From Schoenoplectus triqueter (lineage: Eukaryota > Streptophyta > Magnoliopsida > Poales > Cyperaceae), in the NCBI GenBank assembly GCA_964058805.1, contig CAXKVV010000013.1:62001-126000 (forward strand): a DNA stretch of 64,000 nt. Direction: 5' to 3'. The first letter of the stretch is position 1; each line of letters opens with the position of its first letter. The notes under the pieces are model-generated. The model had not been told where the DNA came from. It searched no databases and worked only from the letters and a program-made list of their open reading frames with translations. The position numbers were made by a program, and so were the translations under genes. Positions 22,326-33,100 of the stretch are shown here, in pieces.

Positions 22326-22510
22326 CCACTCTCTCTCTATATATATATATATGTATTGATGTCATATTAACAAATAAAAATTTCAATTCAAATACAGGCA
22401 TCTGATAAAGTAGTAGGCACATGTGGATTTCTGAGATCCGAAAGAGACATTTTGAATGATGAAAAACCTCACACAGCACAGGAAACGCTTGATGAATCAG
22501 TTTTCAACTA

Positions 22511-23744
22511 TCTTGCACTAGTGCGGGTTTGGATATCGGTAGTCGCGTCTGCTGCCATAAAAGAAATGGCAGGCTCTTGCCATGGTTTAATCTGGACGGT
22601 CTATAGAAGTTTAAACGGTTCAGATTTAATCAATAGAGGTGAGTTTTTATTTTTCATTTTGTAAACTCCACCTGCTATAAAAGCAATGACAAGTCCCCAT
22701 CACACTCATGGCAGGGGATGTAAATCCAGCAAAATCCATCTAAGTTAGTAGTACAGTGTTATTATGCTATTAAAATTGCAGAGTTCTTTTGCCGTGTGTC
22801 CGTGTCAAATCAGAAAGGAAATAAAATAAAAAGGAAATTGAATCCCAATATGGTAGCGTGGGAACGAAATCCTCCACGGACGTATAAAATTTCGCACTTT
22901 ATTCTTGAACTGTTCCATATCAACGTTTTTTATTTAATAATAATAATTTTATATATCATAATAAATTTTTACAGCCGTTATGATTTAATCTAACGGTTCA
23001 GATTAATCACTGAAGGAAAAAAATCTCCGCTGATGATTTTCGCCCGCGTGGGAACAAAATCCCACAGGATTTGTCAGATTAACCGTAGCGTGGTCCCTCG
23101 CAAAACCCCGCAGAGAGAATCCATGAGATTCGAATCTGCCACAAAATAATCAATGAATTCCCAAATATCAAAGCCTCAGCCTCTGTGATTCATCTGCTCC
23201 CTTTTCTCCTCTCAACGAGAACGCAATCGGTATCTATCAAGAGCTTAGAAACAAGGTAGCGCGCTCCTTTTTCTACTAATTTTTGGTTTGCACGCTACTT
23301 CTTGCATAATTGCTTCCCAGCAAAAATAGTAATTGACCTCTGGATTGAACTCAAAGCTGTTTGTCATGGCAACTTTGTGAATTGTTTTTAAGAAGAGGAA
23401 AATTAAACTGCTAAGATGAACTCGACCTGGAGACTGGAGTTGGTATCGTTTGAATCGTTTTCTTTTGCTTCTTCAGGTTTCAATTTCGTTGTAAGCCAAT
23501 TCAAGTATGTCATCAGTTGTTGAGAGTTCTATTAAGGCAAACTTAGTGTTGAAGAAACTGAATTTCAAACTCTTAAAAGTCAAAACTCAAAAGTAATTCA
23601 AAAGAGACGTCAATGTTGACTACTCCCCAGTCCCCACAGAAACAGAAAGCAATTTCCAGGAATGACCTTCTAAGTGTTGCAATCTTCTTCTATATATATG
23701 CATGTTAGCATGTAAGATAATCATCTAGCACCCAGTTGAACATC
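22511..23744 (+). promoter_or_regulatory. Upstream region of hydrolase 2
   Basis: Conserved with 10230-11127. It includes a CT-rich leader near 23165-23255, an exon-like end AACAAG followed by GTAGCG (about 23255), an acceptor-like CTTCTTCAG near 23478 (in copy 1 the same site reads CTTCTTGAG), and a TATATATATG box at about 23692 lying 50 bp before the ATG. This suggests either a spliced 5'UTR or a proximal TATA promoter. It contains the insertion 22862-23084. Confidence 0.5.
22862..23084. mobile_element. MULE-like small insertion upstream of hydrolase 2
   Basis: Flanked by a perfect 9-bp repeat GTAGCGTGG at 22853-22861 and 23085-23093. The paralogous region of unit 1 (about 10308-10340) lacks it. 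Terminal inverted repeats are weak. A GCGTGGGAAC block recurs near the right end in direct orientation. The 9-bp duplication favours a Mutator-like origin. Confidence 0.6.
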
Positions 23745-25399
23745 ATGGTAATTCCTTTTTCTCTATTATAATTCTTGTTGTTAATTGGAGTTAGCATGAT
23801 GTTCTCCAGCTGTCACTTACTAAATGTTACCCATATGTAGGTTTATGAAGGGGATGTTATATATGAAGAGGTCAGAGACTAGTAATAACAACTTCTTGTA
23901 TTTTATTTTAATATTGCATGGTCAATTTATTTTCTCTATCCTTTTCCTGAAATCTTAAAAGTAAATCAGGAGTTTATCACAACTTACCGCGGTGTTCGTC
24001 TCCATACATGCAAATGGCTTCCAAGAAAGATGGAACCAAAAGCCCTTCTCTTTATTTGTCATGGTATTTTCACTATTCCTTCATTTCTTTCTACCATTTT
24101 TCTAGAGTCCTTAATTTAACAAAAGAAAATTTTCTAATTTCACCCTTTTCTTGGTTTGGACATTTAGGACTCGCAGCAGAGTGCAGTGTTTCTCTAAAAG
24201 GTATTGTTGTCTGATATTTCCTTGATTTTTTGACAAATTAGTTTTTTTCCTTTTCACCGTGTTAAAAATTCAATCTGAACTTAGATACGGCAATTCGACT
24301 GGTACAAGCTGGCTATGCAGTTTATGGAATAGACTATGAGGGTCATGGGAAATCATCTGGTCAACGATGCTATATTTCGAACTTTGATTGCATCGTCTCT
24401 GACTGCTGCAATCATTTTAAGAGTGTTTGTGGTACCACTGCATTTCCTTTCCTGTGTTTCTAATGTCTTTTTCCCCCTCAATATCAACATATTTAAAGAA
24501 AAATACAAATTGTTTTTTCAGAGAAGGTAGAGAACAAGAACAAGAAGAGGTTCTTATATGGAATATCTCTGGGTGGTGCAGTAGCAATCAACATGCATAG
24601 AAAAGAACCGAATTATTGGAATGGTGCCATATTGATGGCCCCTCTATGCAAGGTTTTTATCTTTTATCCTGAATTGTAATATAATGAGGAATAACAGCTT
24701 GTTCCAAAAATTTGTGAAAATTCAAATGCACAAAGCTTATTACTTTCATTAATTTAAAAATGTGTTTCTTGCATGGGTCAGATTGCCAATGAAATGAAAC
24801 CAGGTCCTATCCTGCTTGGTGCTCTAGAAATGATTTGTCGAGTTGTGCCGACTTGGAAAATTATCCCTGCTAAAGATATGCTTGATAAAGTTATTAAAGA
24901 TCCTGAAATTCGTGGGCAGGTAATTGAATGAAAATTAAAAAAAAAAATTAGAACAGTAGGAAAATAAATATAATTCAATTCATGTTATTGTGGATAACCA
25001 GATCCGATCGAATCCATACATGCACATGGAAAACATGCCACTGAAGACTGGTCACCAGCTACTTGTGGCTGCCTCAGATATTGAGAAGAACTTACACCAG
25101 GTACTTGTTACATGCAGAAATTTCATATTTTTACTATTTATACTGTTAATCTTTCTTTTTATTGATGATCTGCACTTTTTTGCCAGATAACAATGCCTTT
25201 CCTGGTTCTGCATGGAGGGGATGACATAGTAACAAATTGTTCTGTAAGCGAACTGCTGTATAGATCAGCTTCAAGCTGTGATAAAACTCTAAAGATATAC
25301 CCTGGAATGTGGCATGTACTCTTTGGTGAGGCACCGGAGGATGTAGATTTGATTTTCTCAGACACCATATCCTGGCTGGATGAAAGGGTAGCTAATTAG
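23745..25399 (+). CDS. Alpha/beta-hydrolase, monoacylglycerol lipase / caffeoylshikimate esterase type, copy 2
   Basis: Exons 23745-23747, 23841-23870, 23970-24063, 24168-24200, 24285-24431, 24522-24652, 24782-24919, 25002-25100 and 25187-25399 give 295 aa, with exon lengths identical to copy 1 at 11128. The catalytic set is kept: CHG, GHGKSSG, GISLGG (Ser118), HGGDDIVTN (Asp238) and MWHVL (His268). Differences from copy 1 are scattered conservative changes (for example VYEGD for AYEGD, and VVPTWK for IVPTWK). No stop or frameshift was found, so both copies look functional. Intron 6 is shorter than in copy 1. The pair arose by the tandem duplication that also produced the pectate lyase pseudogene; expression could differ because each upstream region carries a different transposon. 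Confidence 0.92.
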
Positions 25400-27262
25400 T
25401 GAAGACATTTGTGTGTGTTTGTTTAAATATTTTATATATATTATAGAAATTGACATAGTTGTTTGTCCAACAAGCTATTTCGTGTAAAAGAAAATCTACC
25501 CTGTAAAATTATGATATACTTATATGGGACCAATAAACTTGTAAATTAACGAATAATAAATCTCCTTGTGGAAGTTCTTTTGAATCTTCTTTTCAACTTG
25601 AAGACCTTATCGGTAGCAATTGCATGATGTACTAATGTAAACTTCTATTATTATTGCAACTAGGGGAAAATGGAGATTTTCAAAAGCCGAATTTAAATTG
25701 TCTCATGCTTTTCTTTTCTTTTGAATAACAGTAACATGAATGTGATGAAAATTGTTTTGATGATAATTTCTTGCCGCAACAGCACTGCTGAAAATACATG
25801 ATGAAACATTTTATTGAACTTATTACTTTTGTTACTCCGTTTGCCATTTTCATTACCAAATGTGTTCTCACATTTTTAAATTTTTTGTTATTTATAGGCT
25901 ATATAGAGGAGTTTGTTCTCTCTATCTGCATGCAAAATTTTCTGCAAGACTACTACTGGAGCAGCAAGAGAGATATATTACCTAAACTGGCCTTGTTAGG
26001 TATTCGTTTACTGATTTTTTGGGTTTATGATATTTAAGAGTTTGATGTGTTGGAGGATGTATTCTTTTACTGATTTTTTGGGTTTATGATATTGAAAAGT
26101 TTGATGTATTGGAGGATATAGTCTTTACTGATTTTTTGTATTTATGATATTTAAGAGTTTGATGTATTAGAGGATGTATTCTTTTACTGATGTACTTCCA
26201 TTTTCAATTATCTGCTGGGTGGCTCCAAGGACTTGTGAGCATATTCATTTTTTTTAGTGTTGATGGGATTTGATTGCTAGAGATTAAGAAGACCATTATT
26301 TGCTATTAAATTAAATGCAAGTAAACAAGAAATCAAAATCAAATTCATAGGTCTTCAGCGCATGAATAGATGTTGCAGGGTGTGAGCTTGGGCGCACATG
26401 CATATATTTAAATAAAAGAAGGAAGTATGATACCAGTAACTCAGTAAGATTTTGGAAGAAATGTCCCAGTTAGAAGCACCCTAACATTTCTTTGAACAAT
26501 CAGGTTTGCTTGTGGCACATCAGTCAAACAGTAACAGTTCAAACATGGTAATGAATGTTTTTTGTTTCTTCCTGTTGTGCTATGGTGATCTGTGCAGCAT
26601 GGCCACTACATACATCCAACAAAATCATAACAGTTCAACAAATTTTACACATTATGCACTTGCGCTATAAACTCATTCCATTCTATTCCAACAAATTAGA
26701 TTTGCTGAATCTTCAGCTTCTCATATCCAACTAGTAATTTTTATATCCAACAAGAACTGCATTGAAACGCCTAATAAGTTGGAAAACATGGCAAGCGGAA
26801 ACCAATTTCACTCATATGCAGAATCAGGAACACCTATTTCTAATCAGGTGCACGTTAATGGGAGCTGGTGCAGTGTTGGATAGTACATTTCTTTTCTCAT
26901 ATGTTTATGAATGGACATCGTATCAGTTTTTATATGATTATTTTCTTTGAGGCAACAACACTCTTCAAGGATTTGCTAATTGCTATGTATGTCACCATGT
27001 GCAGTGGCGTCATTCACTCATTGCCTTGGGCTTCTTTAATTTTCAAGTATGCTGTTAAGGAGGTCTTAGTTGAAGACAAGGATAAATCAATCAATATAGT
27101 TCTTAACAAAGATTAAGTATTAATCAAATAATAACAAGAAGTGCCAAATATTAAGAAAACATTTAACAACGACATATTAATAAGTTCGGATTTCTGAACA
27201 ATTTTATTATAATGCAACCAAAATAGTTCGTTTCAAAAACATACAAGAGTTCCATTATTGAT
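25400..27262. other. 3' flank of hydrolase 2 and intergenic
   Basis: Homology with the unit 1 flank runs to about 26450. It includes the triplicated segment at 26001-26195. After 26450 the sequence is single-copy in this window; short open frames at 26762-27116 resemble nothing I know and are not called. Confidence 0.5.
26001..26195 (+). repeat. Tandem repeat of about 60 bp, three copies
   Basis: The unit begins TATTC(TTTT)ACTGATTTTT and runs through GGGTTTATGATATTTAAGAG to GGAGGATG. It starts near 26001, 26060 and 26121, with a partial unit at 26178. Unit 1 (about 14480-14560) has a single copy, so the amplification followed the duplication. Confidence 0.75.
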
Positions 27263-27656
27263 TGTTGAGAAGCGAATAACCAGGGAGCAATCACGTAACA
27301 CAAAAGAAGAAAAATTTAGAACAAGAACACACACAGATTTACGTAGGAAACCCTCAAAGGGAAGAAAACTCACAGTCGCTGTCAAAACAGTTTTTACTAA
27401 TACTCAAGATTCGGTTACATTTCAGAACTATATTGGAGATTATATATATATATAAACAAACTGATAAATCCTAAACCTTAATCTGAACCATCGGTGAAAT
27501 GATTTCAATATAATTTGACTTTTCAGAAATAATTTTCTCCGGACTAAATGATTTTCTCAAAAATAATTTGCTTTGTAACCTCAGATACCGCTCGCAGGGG
27601 CTACCGCCCCCTGTCACCCTCCACGTACTCCTAGAATCAGACCCACATACATAACA
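27263..27656. mobile_element. Solo LTR
   Basis: Begins TGTTGAGAAGCG and ends ACATAACA, with inverted TGTT...AACA ends, and is flanked by perfect TTGAT at 27258-27262 and 27657-27661. Length 394 bp. The block GATTTACGTAGGAAACCCTC resembles that found in many plant Copia-type LTRs read on the reverse strand, so the parent element may have run on the minus strand. No internal region remains. Confidence 0.85.
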
Positions 27657-29526
27657 TTGATGAGTAAAGAATGTTCAACATCTTGTAAGTTTATCAACTT
27701 TTTAATAATATATCAGCTTTCATAGTTTTAAATGCCAATATTTTGGCACTACAAATTATTGATCTTTTTTTATTTTTTGATGTAGAGAAATTATTGATCA
27801 TTTAGCTCTAGCTTTTTTTATCATAGGTGGGGGATGTATTGACCAGGGTTTTTCAAATAAACGAATAAAAAACAGAAAAAGAAAATGGTTGTTTGATGTA
27901 ATATGAGACGGCATTTAAATTATTTATAGTATGTAAATCTTGATGGGGCTTGTGAACAATTAATGTCAAACAGTGATTTCATCTTGATCGTTTATTTATG
28001 GCGGATCTAATCTAAAGCTTTTATTTTGTTCTATTTTCTAGAAATTAAGTTTCTGATTTGTGAATTGTGACTACATCTAATTTTTTGCAATTTAAGTGGA
28101 GGAAGTTTCTATTCCGATATTTTTAAAATATCAATTGAATTAGACGACTTATCAGTGTTGTATTTACAAATGATCATCGTATTCCCTTTTAGAAAATATT
28201 ATTATCAAATTCGCAAGAAACCCTAAAAAAGTTCAAATAAGCCCTAAAAAAGCCTCATAAATAATACAAATCATTCATCGAGTTGCTCCTATAAGCATGC
28301 TCCTGATCGGAATCAAATGGTCTGAATCTTATTTCCTGCCTACTCAATGATTAAAAAAAATATAGAGAAGGATGGAGATTCCTTCACAACTATCTATTTT
28401 AATAATTTTGGCAATCAATTTAATATAAAAATTTATAACAAACTTAACAATGAAAAAAATTCCAAATATATTCTTATTATAAATTTATTGTGTTTCAAAT
28501 TTGTTATAATTTTACTGTCATATAATATTCTATCAAATGTCATCAAAATTATATGATAATTTTAATAGTTTAAATTTAATGATGTTTGATAGAATATAAA
28601 TGATATTTAAATTGTACGAAATTTGAGAGTCAATTCTAAAAATATATTTATAAAGTTTTTCCTATTTTTTTATGAATTTATATAAAGGTTGTTCTCAAGA
28701 ATATCCACCCTATAAAGAAAAAAGGCTAGGATACGGTTGTTTTAGCTCCAGTTGATTATACTTTTTTGCTATGGAATTAATTGAGAGTATGACAGTGAAG
28801 CCACACCACGAGCTACTCTGTTCCTGCCACAGCATATTTACGACTGTTTCGGAAACGTCGCTGTTCAAAACTTAGACAGATAACCACTGTATTAAGCATA
28901 TAAATGCAGAGCTGTTAATAGAGATCCAAGAAAAGCGAATCACATTTAATGAGCCATGAAAATTATAAGAGACTGGAAAAATGATCGAAATGTTATTATA
29001 TGATCCGAATATATCTTTTATGTTAATTATGCTCAAAAACTTGTTTATTTTGTGAGAGCTTATAATGAGAAAGAATACGCAGTATTATGATTTTCAGGAC
29101 CAAACTTCTTTACCAGTGAACATATAAAAAAAATCACAATGAAATGCTGTCATTTGTCTATATATATTCACGAGTGCTTTGTACTTTTTCACGGGACCCA
29201 CAAATGGTATCTCAAGACTTGCAAGTGGCTGATCAAAGAAATTAGTGCACTAAGAAAAGTATCACCACGCATCACACACAGATAATAAATAGCCTTTATT
29301 TATTTATGTAATAAGCCCAAAATAAAATCCTAAAATATGCCTAGACGGAACTAATACGCAAAGGTGATACAAACATGCATGTATATCAAAAAAGAAAAAA
29401 AAAATACAGAGAGAAAAAAGAAAAGGAATTGCATTTATCGTGTATACAAGGGAAAAAAAATACTAACAAATTCTCCCAAAATCTAGTACCAAAGAAATTG
29501 CACGGTACCGATCTGTACCGGTATGA
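27657..29526. other. Intergenic, no gene seen
   Basis: AT-rich sequence. A weak palindrome near 28500-28610 (TATAATATTCTATCAAATG against TTTGATAGAATATAAATGA) is the only structure noted. The last few hundred bases are probably the 3'UTR of the LEA_2 gene. Confidence 0.5.
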
Positions 29527-30147
29527 TCAAAGAGATGTTTCGCTATTGCATTCCTGACTCTTCACATTCATAGATGGCACACCAATTTCTACATGACATG
29601 TGGACCGTGCTACGGCATGGTGTTTAATAAAGCCGAGAATCGCAACCCGACCCGGTATCATCGTAGAGGTATCGAACGCAATCGTCCCGTTCAACACATC
29701 ACCAATTAATGTCCCCAAATTGTCTGAAAATTGAACTGCATCAACTGTCAAAGACAGTCTGACTGGTCCAGACCCGTGATTTGGTATTCGACCCGGCTCA
29801 ATTGTTGCCTGACCTACCTGGGTCCCACGGTACGTGAGATTTGTCTGGCCGGATTGGTAAGTGAAAGAAGCCCGATTGGGATTGTGCACGGATGCAATTA
29901 TATCTAGGGTTATGTTGAGCTGAAGCGAGAGAGCAGGTAAGGTGACACGTGGCGCAACGCCAGCGAGACGGGTTGAGGTGAGGGATATGGATGGGTCGCG
30001 TACACGGAAGAGTGTTAAAGCGAGAATCAGAAGAAGTATAGCGAGCAATAAAATAACGACGCCACAACCGAGACAAGCGCAGAGGCAGCGGCGCTTGTTG
30101 GATTTTGCTTTGGCTTTTGGTTTTGGAGATGCATCTGTTTCTGCCAT
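29527..30147 (-). CDS. NDR1/HIN1-like LEA_2 membrane protein
   Basis: Intronless, 206 aa. Residues 1-24 are basic (KPKAKAKSNKRR) with a Cys-rich CLCACLGCG. One hydrophobic membrane helix spans about 26-47. A LEA_2 beta-sandwich follows, with ITLDIIASVHNPNRASFTYQ (family signature: NPN followed by a beta strand), a Y-G-T-V region, and FSDNLGTLIGDVLNGTIAFD ending in PGRVAILGF. This is the architecture of NDR1/HIN1-like proteins, anchored in the plasma membrane or endomembranes; some act in defence or stress tolerance. Which member this is cannot be told, and the role here is inferred from family only. The start ATG lies in a good context, and the purine-rich complement upstream is typical of a plant 5'UTR. 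Confidence 0.9.
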   Translation of the reverse strand: MAETDASPKPKAKAKSNKRRCLCACLGCGVVILLLAILLLILALTLFRVRDPSISLTSTRLAGVAPRVTLPALSLQLNITLDIIASVHNPNRASFTYQSGQTNLTYRGTQVGQATIEPGRIPNHGSGPVRLSLTVDAVQFSDNLGTLIGDVLNGTIAFDTSTMIPGRVAILGFIKHHAVARSTCHVEIGVPSMNVKSQECNSETSL

Positions 30148-33100
30148 GGTGTAATGGAAAGAGAGAGAAGCGGAGCTGCGGAGGAGTTAATGAATTTGGT
30201 TGGGAGGGAGACAGCGAGTCAGAGAATGAGATTTCATAGAGGTGGTTATGAGATGAGGGGGATTAAAGAGAGGAGCATGGGGCAGAGTTGGGGGAGATGA
30301 AGTATAGTATATTTTTGTATGGACCTGATGTATTCACATAATTTCTCTGAATGTGGGGTCCATCGAGTCAGGAGTCAGTGTATTTATGGGTTCTACTTCT
30401 ACGAAAGAAGCTAATAATAAATTGAAGAAGCGGTGTTTAAAGGAGTGTGGAAAATTACGCGGTGAAGACAGTAAGTTTATGGCTGTCGTGGTGTGGGCCG
30501 TGTGGCAATTCTTGTGTCGTCACATGACGATAATTAATAACAGTGTTACATTGTATAACATTATATCTACAATCTTTTTTAAGATTAAAAACGTGATGCA
30601 TATTTTTTTTATTTGAAAAGAGTTTCTTTTTCTTTTTTGCTTGGTTTAAGAACATGATATTAAGATTGTCAAGTACTTGTAGATGATTCTAACATTATTT
30701 TTATAGTTGAATATTTCTGAATGGATTAGATCGTATAAAATATGTACTTTTATTATAGAAAAAAATCATTGAAGATCGCATACGTGATATCTTTGAGATA
30801 CAAATCAATTGTAATTAATATTACGTCAATGTAAAGCAATTTATTCACTTAGTGTGGCTGCTATTTATTTTTTTTTTACTAAAATAGATTTAACAAGATG
30901 ATGTGTCAATTGTAACATAAAATAAACAAATAATAAAAAAAATTGTTTGAATGGGTAAAACCAAATATATATGAATTTAAATTATGCATTAAATAAGTCA
31001 TATGATTTTAGATTGAAAAATTAAAATAAATGCAATTATCCGTCGTATTTAAGTATTTTACTTTCATTGCACATAAAAACATCACCAAGATAAATATTTA
31101 TTTTACTAAAAAATTTAATAGCGTGTCGTAATATCAAATTTGAAACATTTTCTTCCGTCTACGGCTATCCCTTACAATAGTGTTTACACGGACGGGTAAA
31201 CTGAAATTAGCCACAGAAATACTTGAAACAGAGGAGGGAAGTTTGACGATGATGATGTTATTGATCATGTCATGTGTCCATACATCCACGGTCCACAGCG
31301 AGCTAGCGATAATCTAAACGGTCGGGCTGGATACCTCAAGGGATCGGAGGGCTGGGGTTGAAAAGATTTTTTAGAGGGCCATATTTTGAAAAAAAACAAT
31401 AAAGGGTTGGATTTAAAAATCTTAATTTTTGAGAGATAAGTCTCATTGTTTTAAATAATGGAATGCATTTAATGAATTAATGAGACAATATTAAGTGATT
31501 AATCATTATGCGGTCGATTAAACAGAGTTTTCAAATAATTTGGCGCAATATATGAAAATATAATAAATTCAACAAAAGACATTTATTTACACACTTGATA
31601 ATATTTTTATTTCTTAATTTTAATTTATAAATTAGTAATAAAAATTAACTTACCGAATTGATGGTCCTTCCAATCATTTTGAATAAAAATATATAATTTT
31701 ATGAATGTCCGACTAAAAAATTAAAATCAAATTAAAATTAATGAAGTCTAGTTCATATAAAATCTTTAATTATCAAAATTAGAGTTCGAATGAATTTTAT
31801 ATGATTTAAATGTATAACAGTACATAAACCGAAAAAATATTCAATTAACTATAATACGCGATGATTTACCCACTGATTATAATTAATCGGCCAACTAATT
31901 AATCTTCTTGGTCGTTTTAGTTTTACAATACTGACAAGTCCGACCCTTAGCAAGCCTTAAGGTTGGGTTTGAAAGAGATTTTATTATTTTTTAATTTTTT
32001 AAAGTTTTTAAATATAACTAAAAAACAACACAAAATATTAAAATATATATATATATATGTAAAAAATAGTATTTTTCTGTTTTATTATTTTTAATATTTT
32101 CTGTTTTTTTTTAGATTTTTCTAAATATAGGAGTTAAAAAAGAGTCGAACTTAAAAAGATTTGAAGGATTATCAATGGACGAATTTGATAAGGATCAGAT
32201 TTGAACGGATCAGATTGAAAATGACTCATTTACTTCACCAATCTCAATAAAATCTCCATGAATCTAAGGGATATCGTGCGCGCTACACGCGCAACAGATC
32301 ACGGTCCACTTAGCCTAAGACTTGCTATATATACTGTTACACTGTATTTATCACTGACACAATCACACTAGCAAGTCGCAAGTCGCAAGAGACAAAAAGA
32401 AGAAAGCTACCTGCCGTATTTGGTCAGGCCGACTTTTGATTGGGTTTGAGCTCCTTTGTTTCCCTTTTGTGCAGTCCTATGAATAAATGAAAACATGAGT
32501 AACTTCAATTCCCAACAAATTTAGTATTTTTTTAACGAAAATATTTAAACGAATTTAAAAGATAAACACACGAATTTAGTACTTTTGAGATGTTTTGCAC
32601 CTCCAGTTATCTAATAAATAAAAATTGAGGCCTCTTACAAATATTAGTGTAGTATGAGAATTATTTTAGCCATGGATCAAATTAATTTTTCAAAGTGCTT
32701 ATTGAATAGTAAATTTATATCTATATTGGATCAAAATATGCATGATACTAAATCATAAAAGAAATACAGTTTTAATAAAAGACTATGTTCATGACAGAAT
32801 TTCAATAAAAGACTATGAAACATACCAATAATATTTTTTTATATTTTAATAAGCTAAGTCTTTATCAAAAATATGTATGATTGAGAAATGCCTTGTATAT
32901 CACTTGGGATGCTAGTCCAAACTCCATTTTAGAGATTTGAAAACTGACATATTTGTAGCATTCTGATGCTACGTACCCAAATTAATTCTCCATCTAAACT
33001 TCTACATTCATTGATAAGTACCAGGTTGAAGTCTGAATTCTGAATCTTCTACACTACTACAGTACTGATAGAGTGATTGTTTATTAAAAAAAAAATCCAG

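Larger units (their letters stand above)
14852..22510 (+). pseudogene. Pectate lyase pseudogene scattered by insertions
   Basis: Remnants follow the exon order of the gene at 8015: exon 2 part (about 14852-15053, encoding CEHVILCNLVIGGGRGHDVD and then SRG), exon 3 (about 20807-20962, ending near 21345), exon 4 in two pieces (about 21491-21513 and 21736-21768) and exon 5 (22398-22510). Exon 1 and the start of exon 2 are missing because the tandem-duplication joint falls here. Exon 2 has a short deletion after TCAAGTTGACT and an in-frame ATC insertion. Exons 3 and 4 are split by inserts, and exon 5 loses homology after about residue 38. The intron between exons 2 and 3 grew from 139 bp to about 5.7 kb. 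It cannot make a functional enzyme. Confidence 0.88.

Noticed and set aside
26762..27116. Overlapping short open frames with hydrophobic stretches
   Set aside because: No family resemblance and two competing frames; not enough for a gene.
29798..30154. Open frames overlapping the LEA_2 gene in other frames or strands
   Set aside because: They are shadows of the LEA_2 coding sequence, which alone has a domain and membrane anchor.
32290..32520. TATA-like box followed by a leader-like sequence, possibly a non-coding or microRNA gene
   Set aside because: No stable hairpin with a known plant miRNA was recognised, and no open frame follows; no evidence of transcription.
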